In this document: piece by piece, positions 35,680 through 43,974 of the stretch
Numbering within the stretch: the first letter of the stretch is position 1
Layout of the letters: each line of letters starts with the position of its first letter
NCBI GenBank assembly: GCA_903822545.1
Contig: CAIJPN010000041.1
Span: forward strand, 25,643-89,642
Direction: 5' to 3'
Length of the DNA stretch: 64,000 nt
DNA from: an uncultured Anaerolineae bacterium
Lineage (GTDB): Bacteria > Chloroflexota > Anaerolineae > Anaerolineales > Villigracilaceae
Program-made: the position numbers and the translations under genes
Notes under the pieces: model-generated
The model's input: only the letters and a program-made list of their open reading frames with translations
What the model was told of the DNA's origin: nothing
Database searches by the model: none

Positions 35680-36287
35680 AATTAAAAGGCCTGTTCTCCA
35701 CCGCCATTGCCGTTATCTCCGGGATGATCGTCCTGGTGGGGCTTTTTGCGCCCATCGCGCTGCTTCCTGTTATTTCATCGTTGTTCCTGCAATGGGCCAG
35801 TATCCTGGCGGGCATCGCCATCCTGATTGGCATTTTTAGTATGTTTGGCACACACCTGTCAAAAATTCGCCAGCGCTCCAAAAACTCCACCTACAGTTTT
35901 GCGCTGCTACTTTTCTTCCTGCTCACCTTTTTTGCCTCGGCCTTGCCCCAAAATACTTTGTTGGAAGGTATCCTGCTCAACAATATCATGATCCCTGTCG
36001 AAGTCAGCCTGATGGCGTTGCTGTCAGTCTCCCTCGTCTACGCCTCCGCCCGGCTGCTCACCCATCGCACCGATTTGAAATCCATCATCTTCATCGTTAC
36101 CGCGCTGGTCACCCTCATTGGATTAACACCCTGGCCGGTTATCGGTACCCTGCCCATCGTCAGTGGGCTTGTCCAGATGCTGGCAGCAGGCGGCGCGCGC
36201 GGCATGTTGATCGGCATCGCCCTTGGCACACTCCTGACCGGGATGCGAGTCATCTTTGGGGCCGATCGCCCCTATGGGGGTAAATAA
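35676..36287 (+). CDS. Polytopic membrane protein of the unknown operon
   Basis: A 203-residue hydrophobic protein with about six membrane helices (for example AVISGMIVLVGLFAPIALLP, the segment FALLLFFLLTFFASAL, IIFIVTALVTLIGLTPWPVI). A short charged cytoplasmic loop (GTHLSKIRQRSKNS) follows the second helix. No family recognised. It starts within the stop region of the DUF6754-like gene (ATGA overlap), and its own stop shares a base with the start of the scaffold gene, so translation is tightly coupled. Confidence 0.75.
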   Translation: MKLKGLFSTAIAVISGMIVLVGLFAPIALLPVISSLFLQWASILAGIAILIGIFSMFGTHLSKIRQRSKNSTYSFALLLFFLLTFFASALPQNTLLEGILLNNIMIPVEVSLMALLSVSLVYASARLLTHRTDLKSIIFIVTALVTLIGLTPWPVIGTLPIVSGLVQMLAAGGARGMLIGIALGTLLTGMRVIFGADRPYGGK

Positions 36288-39200
36288 TGGCTGAGATTAC
36301 CTGCCCCCTGTGTGGAAGGGCCAACCCCGCCAAAAGCGAGTCCTGCTCCAGTTGCGGCACGCCACTTAAACAGAGCACCACTCCGCTAGACCCGATCAAA
36401 CCGGGCGAGCTTCCCACCAAAAAATCCACATCTGACCTCGAATCAACCCTGCCCGGCTGGCTGCGTGATGCGCGCCAGGCCGCATCTGATGACACCCACC
36501 AAAACGCACCGGGCGATGATTTTACCTTCAATTTTGGTGCCACTGAACCTGAAAAACCTGCCGAAAGCAGCATGCCCGACTTTCTCAAAAAAGCCATGGC
36601 GGCCGATAATTCCCCCGCTGCCCCGGTAGACTTCCTGGCCGGGCTGGCTCAAACCTCTTCCGACGACGATGAAGAAGTACCCGATTGGCTTTCCAGCCTG
36701 CGCGGTTCCACGCCGCCGGAACCTCCCGCCGCTGCTGCACCACCACCACCCGCCCCACCCGCCCCGCCGCCAACTGCCACTTCGTCAGACTGGCTGGCCG
36801 GCTTCAAAGATGATCCTGAGCCAGCCGCCCCGCTTCCGGCTGAACAAAACATGGATTGGGGCTTCGGCTCCAGCCAGGCCTTCGATTTCAACAACCTGGA
36901 TACAGAACCCGAACCGCCCGCCACTGGCACATCACCCGACTGGCTCTCATCCTTTGGAGGCAGCCAACCTTCCACCCAGGACAATAGCGGTTTTGATTCA
37001 GCCCCAGCTGCATCAGACAGCCCAGATTGGCTCAAATCCCTGGCATCCTCCAGCCCGGAATCAGCCGCCCCTCAGCCTGCTTCGCCGCTTCCTCCTGCTG
37101 CTGGCCCCGCTGCCAGTGATACGCCAGACTGGCTTTCCAGTTTTTCTGCCCCTGAGCCCCCCGTAAAAAACCAGGACACGCCTTCATCCGACTGGCTGTC
37201 CGATTTCAGTCAACCTGCCGCCCCCGCCAGTGATGCACCAGATTGGCTTTCCGGCCTTTCCACGCCGGAAGCACCCGCCGGGCAACAGCAACCGCCCGCC
37301 GCCGAAAGCGCCGCTGCATCAGACTGGCTCGCGGAATTCAGCTCACCAGCTGCATCCACCCCTGCGCCCGCCGCCGAGACGCCAGATTGGCTTTCTGGCC
37401 TTTCCACGCCGGAGACACCCGCCGGGCAACAGCAACCGCCCGCCGCCGAAAGCGCCGCAACCCCAGACTGGCTCGCGGAATTCAGCTCACCGGCTGCATC
37501 CACTCCTGCATCTGCCGCCGAGACGCCAGATTGGCTTTCTGGCCTGTCCACGCCGGAGACACCCGCCGGGCAACAGCAACCGCCCGCCGCCGAAAGCGCC
37601 GCAACCCCAGACTGGCTCGCGGAATTCAGCTCACCAACTGCATCCACCCCTGCGCCCGCCACCGAGACGCCGGATTGGCTTTCTGGCCTTTCCACGCCGG
37701 AGACACCCGCCGGGCAACAGCAACCGCCCGCCGCCGAAAGCGCCGCAACCCCAGACTGGCTCGCGGAATTCAGCTCACCGGCTGCATCCACCCCTGCGCC
37801 TGCCACAGAAACACCCGCCGCAGAAAGCACAGATTGGCTCTCGGGGTTTGGCCAGGCTGAGTCTGCTGCCCCGGCAGAAGGAATGCCAGATTGGTTGGCC
37901 GGTTTGCAAGGAACACCCGCAGCGCAGCCGGCGGTTGGTAGTGAAACAACCCTGTCGTTTGGCCTTCCGGCTCCTGGAGAAACGCCGCCCAGTCCGTTAG
38001 CATCTATGCCAGATGCCGGGGCGGATGATTTCAATACGATGCCCGATTGGTTGTCTGAATCTTTGGGCGAGAAACCTGCCACGCCTGAAGAAAAACCCGC
38101 AGCCAAGACGCCAAAGGCTTTCCAGACAGGTTCGTTGGGTGAGATCAGTCTGCCGGCGGGTTCTTCTGAGGATATGCCCGATTGGTTGGCCGGACTGGGC
38201 GCGGTATCCACCCCTGGTGGAATGCCCGCCGCGGATTCTGGAACAAGCCAGGCTGCTGATGCAGACTGGTTGGCGGGGTTCAATGCCAGCCAGGATCAAC
38301 CTGTCGAAACGCCGGGCAGCAGCCAGGGCGGAATGCCCGCGGGTGGATTGGCCCAGGCGTTGGATCAGCCAGGTGGCGAGAGCCTGCCCGGGATGGGGTC
38401 TTCATCCCCATTTGACCAAAGTATGGACTCGCTGCTGTCGATGGATATGCCCGACTGGCTGGCGGGTTTCAAACCGGCTGATACTCCCGCGATTTCGGAT
38501 GGCTCGGATGCCAGCGCGGGTGAGCCGGACCTGGCACAGACTGAACTGCCTTCATGGGTGCAGGCCATGCGCCCGGTGGAGACGGTGATCCGCCAGACCC
38601 AGGATGATGAACAGTCGGAAGCTGAGAAGAGCGGGCCGCTGGCCGGACTGCGGAATACGCTGCCTGGGGTAAGCCAGTTTTCGATCCGCAAGCCGCGGCC
38701 ATATTCGATCAAGATACAGGCCAGTGAGCTTCAGCAAGCCCAATCGGCGATGCTGGAGGAATTGTTGCTGGCTGAGACAACCCCTCTGCCGTTGAAGGCT
38801 CAGGCGCGGGTGGTTCCTAACCGGACGCTGCGCTGGCTGGTTGCGGGTGTGCTGCTGTTGGCGATTTTGTTGCCGTTGGTGATGGGCCTTTTCAGTGGTG
38901 AAGCATGGCTGCCGCGCCCAACCAATTTGGATATTGCCACGAATAATTTCATCATCGCGGTGGATGCGCTGCCTGCCAATGCTCCTGTACTGGTGGCGAC
39001 AGACTACCAGGCCGGTTTTGCCGGTGAGATGGAAGCCGCGGCTGCGCCGGTGCTCAGTCATTTGATGTTGAAGGGTGCGCGCCTGGCGTTTGTCACGTCG
39101 CTGCCTTCTGGCTCGTTGATGGCGGAGCGGTTGGTGGCTGGCCAGGCAAACCAGGGCTACCTGCCAGGTGAACAATATGTTTTCTTGGGGTATCTGCCTG

Positions 39201-39670
39201 GTGGCGCGGCGGGGATTCGGGTTTTTGCTGATTCTCCGGCTGCGGTGGCCGGGTCGAATACGGCCAATGGGGATCTGTGGACAACCCCGGCCCTGGAAGG
39301 TGTTTCTAAGTTAAGTGATTTTGCGGCGCTGGTTGTACTGGCCGATAACCCGGATGATGCGCGCCTGTGGGTTGAGCAGGCCCAACCCCAACTGGAAGGC
39401 AAGCCGATGCTGGTGGTTATCAGCGCCCAGGCCGAGCCGATGATCCGACCGTATTATGACTCGGGTCAAATCCAGGGGCTGGTGACGGGTCTTTCGGGCG
39501 GCATGGCTTATGAAACTTATTTTTCGCAGTCTGGCGCCGCTTCCAGTTATTGGGATGCGTATGGGATTGGTTTGGTTGCGGCACAGTTGTTGATCCTGGT
39601 TGGTGCAGGTTGGAGCCTGGTGGCCGGGTTGCGCGCCCGCCAGAGCCGGCAGGGATTGGAAGAGGCTTAG
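36287..39670 (+). CDS. Large zinc-ribbon scaffold protein with an array of DWL motifs and a membrane-anchored C-terminal domain
   Basis: An 1127-residue protein. N-terminal zinc ribbon CX2C...CX2C (CPLCGRANPAKSESCSSCG). Residues about 30-780 are Pro/Ala/Ser-rich and probably disordered. They are punctuated by about 20 copies of a short acidic-aromatic motif, (P/S/A/T)DWL(S/A/K), such as TPDWLSGLS, TPDWLAEFS and MPDWLAGL. Four 144-bp (48-residue) units in tandem hold eight of these motifs. A membrane helix follows at about 849-868, then an outside domain of about 230 residues and a second helix near 1100-1118. No known family for the whole protein. The layout suggests a multivalent cytoplasmic docking arm for another member of the operon. 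Confidence 0.8.
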   Translation: MAEITCPLCGRANPAKSESCSSCGTPLKQSTTPLDPIKPGELPTKKSTSDLESTLPGWLRDARQAASDDTHQNAPGDDFTFNFGATEPEKPAESSMPDFLKKAMAADNSPAAPVDFLAGLAQTSSDDDEEVPDWLSSLRGSTPPEPPAAAAPPPPAPPAPPPTATSSDWLAGFKDDPEPAAPLPAEQNMDWGFGSSQAFDFNNLDTEPEPPATGTSPDWLSSFGGSQPSTQDNSGFDSAPAASDSPDWLKSLASSSPESAAPQPASPLPPAAGPAASDTPDWLSSFSAPEPPVKNQDTPSSDWLSDFSQPAAPASDAPDWLSGLSTPEAPAGQQQPPAAESAAASDWLAEFSSPAASTPAPAAETPDWLSGLSTPETPAGQQQPPAAESAATPDWLAEFSSPAASTPASAAETPDWLSGLSTPETPAGQQQPPAAESAATPDWLAEFSSPTASTPAPATETPDWLSGLSTPETPAGQQQPPAAESAATPDWLAEFSSPAASTPAPATETPAAESTDWLSGFGQAESAAPAEGMPDWLAGLQGTPAAQPAVGSETTLSFGLPAPGETPPSPLASMPDAGADDFNTMPDWLSESLGEKPATPEEKPAAKTPKAFQTGSLGEISLPAGSSEDMPDWLAGLGAVSTPGGMPAADSGTSQAADADWLAGFNASQDQPVETPGSSQGGMPAGGLAQALDQPGGESLPGMGSSSPFDQSMDSLLSMDMPDWLAGFKPADTPAISDGSDASAGEPDLAQTELPSWVQAMRPVETVIRQTQDDEQSEAEKSGPLAGLRNTLPGVSQFSIRKPRPYSIKIQASELQQAQSAMLEELLLAETTPLPLKAQARVVPNRTLRWLVAGVLLLAILLPLVMGLFSGEAWLPRPTNLDIATNNFIIAVDALPANAPVLVATDYQAGFAGEMEAAAAPVLSHLMLKGARLAFVTSLPSGSLMAERLVAGQANQGYLPGEQYVFLGYLPGGAAGIRVFADSPAAVAGSNTANGDLWTTPALEGVSKLSDFAALVVLADNPDDARLWVEQAQPQLEGKPMLVVISAQAEPMIRPYYDSGQIQGLVTGLSGGMAYETYFSQSGAASSYWDAYGIGLVAAQLLILVGAGWSLVAGLRARQSRQGLEEA
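37235..37810 (+). repeat. Four tandem 144-bp repeats inside the scaffold gene
   Basis: Units of exactly 144 bases (48 codons) beginning near 37238, 37382, 37526 and 37670, nearly identical. Each encodes PDWLSGLSTPE..., GQQQPPAAESA and (T/S)DWLAEFSSP. Recent unit duplication is implied by the near identity at DNA level. Confidence 0.88.
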
Positions 39671-39671
39671 G

Positions 39672-40355
39672 ATGCAGATATCCATCGATTTGATTGCTGG
39701 ACTGCTAAGTTTTTTGTTCACCCTGATGATTTTGAGCTATATCATCGGAGATAACCCTTTCTTCCGGTTGGCTGTGTATGCGTTTGTTGGGATTTCTGCG
39801 GGATATGTAGCCTGGATTGTGCTTGACCTGGTGCTGATCGATAAACTCATCCGCCCGCTCATCCAGGGCAGCATGGCTGAACGGCTGCTACTGGCGATCC
39901 CGATGCTGCTGGCAGTGATGCTGTTCATGAAAATCAGCCCGCGCCTGGAATTTGCCGGACGCCCAGTGCTGGCCTTCCTGGTGGGCGTAGGGGCGGCCGC
40001 GGCCATCTATGGTGCGCTGATGGGTACGATTTTCCCACAAGTGCAGGCATCCACCAACAGCTTCGATACGTCTGGCATTGCAGAAACCGGGTTGAAGGTC
40101 GAAGCCATCGGACGCGGTTTCTTTATCCTTTTGGGCACAATCTCCACCCTGGCTTATTTCCAGTTTGGGATTCGCGCCAGCTCTGCCACCAGCGGCAAAC
40201 GCGGCATGGTGATGCAGGCAGTGGCATTCCTCGGATTGGTATTTTTTGCCATCACCTTTGGCGTTTTGTTCGCCGGTGTTTATTCTGCTGCCATCACTGC
40301 ACTGATTGACCGGGTGCAGAGCATGGTAACTTTTGTCGCTTCGTTTTTCTTCTAA
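39672..40355 (+). CDS. Second polytopic membrane protein of the unknown operon
   Basis: A 227-residue protein with about six membrane helices (ISIDLIAGLLSFLFTLMILS, the segment LAVYAFVGISAGYVAWIVLD, then MLLAVMLFMKISPRLEF). A loop with ASTNSFDTSGIAETGLKVEA faces one side. The start ATG at 39672 lies one base after the scaffold stop. No family is recognised, but the pattern is that of a channel- or anchor-type subunit conserved in position next to the ASKHA ATPase gene. Confidence 0.75.
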   Translation: MQISIDLIAGLLSFLFTLMILSYIIGDNPFFRLAVYAFVGISAGYVAWIVLDLVLIDKLIRPLIQGSMAERLLLAIPMLLAVMLFMKISPRLEFAGRPVLAFLVGVGAAAAIYGALMGTIFPQVQASTNSFDTSGIAETGLKVEAIGRGFFILLGTISTLAYFQFGIRASSATSGKRGMVMQAVAFLGLVFFAITFGVLFAGVYSAAITALIDRVQSMVTFVASFFF

Positions 40356-40360
40356 GACTT

Positions 40361-42109
40361 ATGCCCACATCCCTTGTTGAAGGCAATTCCCTGCTGACGG
40401 TTGATATTGGTTCGGTCAACACCCGCGCCGCGTATTTTGACGTAGTGGAGGGTAGTTACCGCTTCATTGCCATGGGACAGGCCCGTACCACCGCCAACCC
40501 GCCAACCAACAACATCATCATCGGCGTGCAGGATGCCATCCGCAACCTGCAAAACCTGACCGGTAAAACCCTGATGGATGACGAGGGGCGGCTGGTCATC
40601 CCATCCCAGCCAGATGGCACCGGTGTGGATCACCTGGCAACATCAGTCTCAGCCGGCAGCGCGCTCAAAACTGTCGTGGTTGGCCTGCTGCCCGATGTTT
40701 CCCTGAGAAGTATCGAATCCCTGGCGCAAACTACCTATACCAGGGTAGTAGAGACGTTGGGGATGAACGATTCACGCAAAATGGAAGAACAGGTAGATGC
40801 CATCCTGCGCTATTCGCCCGATTTGATCATGATCGCGGGCGGTACGGATGGCGGCGCCACCCAGTCTTTGCAAAAACTAATCGAAGTAATCGGCCTGACA
40901 TCTTACCTGCTGCCTGAAAGCAAACGCCCGGCCATTCTCTACGCTGGCAATCATGCCCTGGCCGATGACGTGGAAGCTGCGCTCAAAAACATCAGCTCTG
41001 CTGTGGCGATTTGCCCCAACATTCGCCCATCGCTGGAATTGGAAGACCTGGCCCCGGCCCAAAGCGCCCTGGCAGGCCTGGTAATGCAGATCCGCGAACA
41101 ACAGATGTCCCAACTCCATGATGTACGCTACCTTTCGGGCGGCACACTCATCCCAACGGCCTATGCCCTGGGGCGCATGGTGCGCTTCCTGGCGCGCTAT
41201 TTCGGCTCTGACAAGGGCGTGTTTAATGTCGATTTGGGCGCATCGGCCCTGACAACCGCCACATCCCTGAGTGGGGATCTAAATCTCAGCGTTTTCCCGC
41301 AATTTGGGATGGGCGAACCACTCTCAGGGCTGCTACGCTACACCAACCTGGAAGAGATCGAACGTTGGGTGACAGTGGATATTCCCAAAGAAGCCCTGCG
41401 CGACTACCTTTACCAGAAATCCATCTACCCGGCGAACACCCCTGCCAACGCAGAAGAACTGGCGATCGAGCAGGCCATTGCCCGGCATGTGATGTACCTT
41501 TCGATGCGCGCAATGACAGCGCGCTTCCCCGGCGCTTTCAGTGGTGAAGGCCAGTTCCCCCAGTTTGAACCCATCATCGCATCCGGTTCCACGATCACCA
41601 ATGCGCCAACTGCCGGGCAAAAGCTGCTGATGCTGCTCGATGGGCTCCAGCCGGTAGGCGTCACAACCATCGTGCTCGACCAGAACAACCTTTTACCCAT
41701 GCTCGGGGTGGCTGCTGAGCAAAATAACCTCATGCCAGTGCAGGTGCTCGATTCTGGTGCCTTGTCTTACCTTGCCAAAGTCATTTGCCCGGTCGGGAAT
41801 ACCGCCTACGGCACACCCATCCTCAATCTCAAACTCATCCAGGAAGATGGCATGACCTCTGAGACTGAAACCAAGATGGGCGCGCTGCAAATGCTGCCAG
41901 TACCCAGTGGACGCATGGCGCGCCTGCAACTGCGTCCCATTGGGCGCACTGATGTAGGCCTTGGCCCCGGCAAAGGCATGGAAGTGGAAATTGTCGGCAG
42001 CCCGTTGGGCGTTGTCGTGGATGCGCGTGGCCGACCGCTCAAACTCCCCACCGAGGGTGGGGCGCGGCGCGACCTGCTCAAAAAATGGCTTTCAAGAGTG
42101 GGAGGCTAA
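40361..42109 (+). CDS. GlmL/MutL-type ASKHA ATPase of the unknown operon
   Basis: A 582-residue protein related to the glutamate mutase L (MutL/GlmL) family of actin-like ATPases. Phosphate-1 motif LLTVDIGSVNTRAAYFD, connecting and phosphate-2 motif GVFNVDLGASALTTATSL, adenosine motif IIASGSTITNAP. The DLIMIAGGTDGGA segment is shared with GlmL. GlmL proteins normally sit by the B12-dependent glutamate mutase genes mutS/mutE; none are here. The C-terminal 150 residues (from about 430) form a separate beta-rich domain ending GGARRDLLKKWLSRVGG. The neighbours are membrane proteins, so an energising or assembly role, as PilM has in pilus systems, is plausible but unproven. Confidence 0.82.
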   Translation: MPTSLVEGNSLLTVDIGSVNTRAAYFDVVEGSYRFIAMGQARTTANPPTNNIIIGVQDAIRNLQNLTGKTLMDDEGRLVIPSQPDGTGVDHLATSVSAGSALKTVVVGLLPDVSLRSIESLAQTTYTRVVETLGMNDSRKMEEQVDAILRYSPDLIMIAGGTDGGATQSLQKLIEVIGLTSYLLPESKRPAILYAGNHALADDVEAALKNISSAVAICPNIRPSLELEDLAPAQSALAGLVMQIREQQMSQLHDVRYLSGGTLIPTAYALGRMVRFLARYFGSDKGVFNVDLGASALTTATSLSGDLNLSVFPQFGMGEPLSGLLRYTNLEEIERWVTVDIPKEALRDYLYQKSIYPANTPANAEELAIEQAIARHVMYLSMRAMTARFPGAFSGEGQFPQFEPIIASGSTITNAPTAGQKLLMLLDGLQPVGVTTIVLDQNNLLPMLGVAAEQNNLMPVQVLDSGALSYLAKVICPVGNTAYGTPILNLKLIQEDGMTSETETKMGALQMLPVPSGRMARLQLRPIGRTDVGLGPGKGMEVEIVGSPLGVVVDARGRPLKLPTEGGARRDLLKKWLSRVGG

Positions 42110-42112
42110 ACC

Positions 42113-43165
42113 ATGCCAGCACAGGTAGTTCATATCCTCCCCGTCACCACCATTGTCCGCAAGCGTCTCCTGCCGGTAGATGGACAGATTATCGTCAAAG
42201 AAAACCAGAAAGTTTCGGCATCTGACTCTATCGCGGAGGCCATTACCGGACGCAAACACGTTATCATCGATGTTGCTTCGCAGCTGAAGCTGTCTCCCAA
42301 AAAAGCCGAACCGTTCATCAAAGTAAAACGCGGACAAAAAGTCGCCAAAGGCGATATCGTGGCCGAATCTGGCGGGCTGCTGGCGCAGGAAATCACAACC
42401 CCGGCCAGTGGGCGCGTTGTGGTGTTGGGCGGAGGCAAAATTGTGCTGGAAACCGGCGGTTCCCAGGTGGAACTGAAAGCCGGGCTGAGTGGCACGGTCA
42501 CTGCAATCATCCCCAATCGTGGAGTGATTATCCGCGCGGTGGGCAGCCTGATCCAGGGTGTGTGGGGCAACAACCGCGTCGACACCGGCGTAATGATCAG
42601 CCTGCTCGATAAACCCGAAGACACCCTCGAAGCCTCGCGCATGGATGTCAGCCTGCGCGGCGCAATCTTGCTGGCCGGGCATGTCGCCGAGGCATCCGTC
42701 ATCAAAGCCGCCGGAGACCTGCCGGTGCGCGGCTTAATCTTGTCCAGCATCTCCCCCAATGCCATCAACGCGGCGGCGCAGGCCAACTTCCCCGTGCTGG
42801 TGCTTGAAGGCTTCGGGAAACGCCCCCTCAGCCCCACCCTTTTCAAACTATTGACCACCAATGTCAAACGTGAAGTTTCCATACTCGCAGACATGGATCG
42901 CCAGTCCGGGCAACGCCCAGAGCTGGTCATTTCCCTGCCGCTATCGCAAGAACCCCCGGAACCCAGGGATGACGAAGCCTTTGCCCCCGGTCAGACTGTG
43001 CGGATTTGCTGGTTGACTCGCCCCGCCCAAACCGGGACTCTCACCCAACTCCGCCCTGGAATTTCGACCCTGCCCAATGGCGTGAGCGCCCCCGCGGCAG
43101 ATGTGCGCCTCGAAAACGGCGAGCAAATCCTTGTTCCGCTCAACAACCTCGAAGTCTTGGGGTAA
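42113..43165 (+). CDS. Protein with biotinyl/lipoyl-like motifs, unknown operon
   Basis: A 350-residue soluble-looking protein. IVKENQKVSASDSIAEAITG and VKRGQKVAKGDIVAESGGLL followed by TTPASGRVVVLGGGKIVLET resemble the barrel-sandwich hybrid (lipoyl-like) fold, but no lysine in an MKM-type motif is seen. The middle part (VRGLILSSISPNAINAAAQA, FPVLVLEGFGKRPLS) is alpha/beta, and the C-terminal part is a small beta barrel. It starts three bases after the ATPase gene, so the two products may work together. No function can be assigned. Confidence 0.75.
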   Translation: MPAQVVHILPVTTIVRKRLLPVDGQIIVKENQKVSASDSIAEAITGRKHVIIDVASQLKLSPKKAEPFIKVKRGQKVAKGDIVAESGGLLAQEITTPASGRVVVLGGGKIVLETGGSQVELKAGLSGTVTAIIPNRGVIIRAVGSLIQGVWGNNRVDTGVMISLLDKPEDTLEASRMDVSLRGAILLAGHVAEASVIKAAGDLPVRGLILSSISPNAINAAAQANFPVLVLEGFGKRPLSPTLFKLLTTNVKREVSILADMDRQSGQRPELVISLPLSQEPPEPRDDEAFAPGQTVRICWLTRPAQTGTLTQLRPGISTLPNGVSAPAADVRLENGEQILVPLNNLEVLG

Positions 43166-43189
43166 AATATTAGAAACAGGAGAAGAACG

Positions 43190-43894
43190 ATGGCTAACAC
43201 CTTCATTTTCGACGATAACGAACAGCCCGAACCCGATGATAACAGCCTGCCCGCCGAAACGGACGAACCCGCCCCCGAGGGGGGAGATGGCGAATCGGGG
43301 AATAATCGCACCTTTATGATCGTGGCGATTGCGCTGGGAGGCATTGTTCTGCTCTCCCTGATCTGTGTGGCAGTTTACGCCTTGGTCATCCTGCCCGGGC
43401 AGCGCAGCCAGGCCAACGATGTCAACGCCACCAACGTTGCGGTGCAGACCCAGGCCGCCATCGGTGTCATGCAAACCAGCACAGTCATGGCTTACTCGCC
43501 CACCCCGCTGCCCACCGAAACATCCCTGCCGACCGAAACGCCCACCCCGCTCATCCCCATGCCCACCGATACCCCCGTTCCCGGTGTTACCATCGACCCG
43601 TTGACCGCCACCGTCAACGCCCAGTTTACCCAACTGTCCAAAATGCAGTTGCTGACCGAACAGGCCAAAGCGGGCACACAGGCTCCAGGCGCAGGCACGG
43701 GTACAGCAGCTTCCAGCGGAGGGGCAGGCAGTACAGCCCCTGCCAATACCAGTGGAACCCCAAAAGCCACTGCCACCATGCCTAACAGCGGTTTTGCCGA
43801 TGAAGTCGGACTGCCCGGCATGATCATCCTTTCGGCTGTGCTGCTGGTTGTCATCCTGCTTGCCCGCCGCCTGCGCATGGCCCCGGCACGCTAA
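43190..43894 (+). CDS. Bitopic protein with LPXTG-like C-terminal tail, last gene of the unknown operon
   Basis: A 234-residue protein. Acidic cytoplasmic N-terminus (residues 1-40, rich in Asp/Glu/Pro), a membrane helix at about 43-65 (FMIVAIALGGIVLLSLICVA), a Pro/Thr-rich outside linker, and a C-terminal tail MPNSGFADEVG + hydrophobic stretch + ARRLR. That tail has the tripartite layout of sortase-type sorting signals, with MPNSG in place of LPXTG. A good ribosome site (AGGAG) precedes it, unlike the other genes of the operon. A strong bidirectional terminator follows at 43918-43949. Confidence 0.75.
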   Translation: MANTFIFDDNEQPEPDDNSLPAETDEPAPEGGDGESGNNRTFMIVAIALGGIVLLSLICVAVYALVILPGQRSQANDVNATNVAVQTQAAIGVMQTSTVMAYSPTPLPTETSLPTETPTPLIPMPTDTPVPGVTIDPLTATVNAQFTQLSKMQLLTEQAKAGTQAPGAGTGTAASSGGAGSTAPANTSGTPKATATMPNSGFADEVGLPGMIILSAVLLVVILLARRLRMAPAR

Positions 43895-43917
43895 GCCCAA
43901 AATTTCCCTATGGTTAT

Positions 43918-43949
43918 AAAAAAGCGCGGAAAAGCTCCGCGCTTTTTTT
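43918..43949. terminator. Bidirectional terminator of the unknown operon and the phosphohexomutase gene
   Basis: GCGCGGA-AAAGC-TCCGCGC with flanking runs of As and Ts, between convergent genes. Confidence 0.88.
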
Positions 43950-43974
43950 GTTGCCCGTTCTGGTGGATGAATTT

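Noticed and set aside
37210..38283. 357-codon minus-strand frame opposite the scaffold gene
   Set aside because: It mirrors the 144-bp repeats; the plus strand belongs to a continuous 1127-codon gene within an operon.
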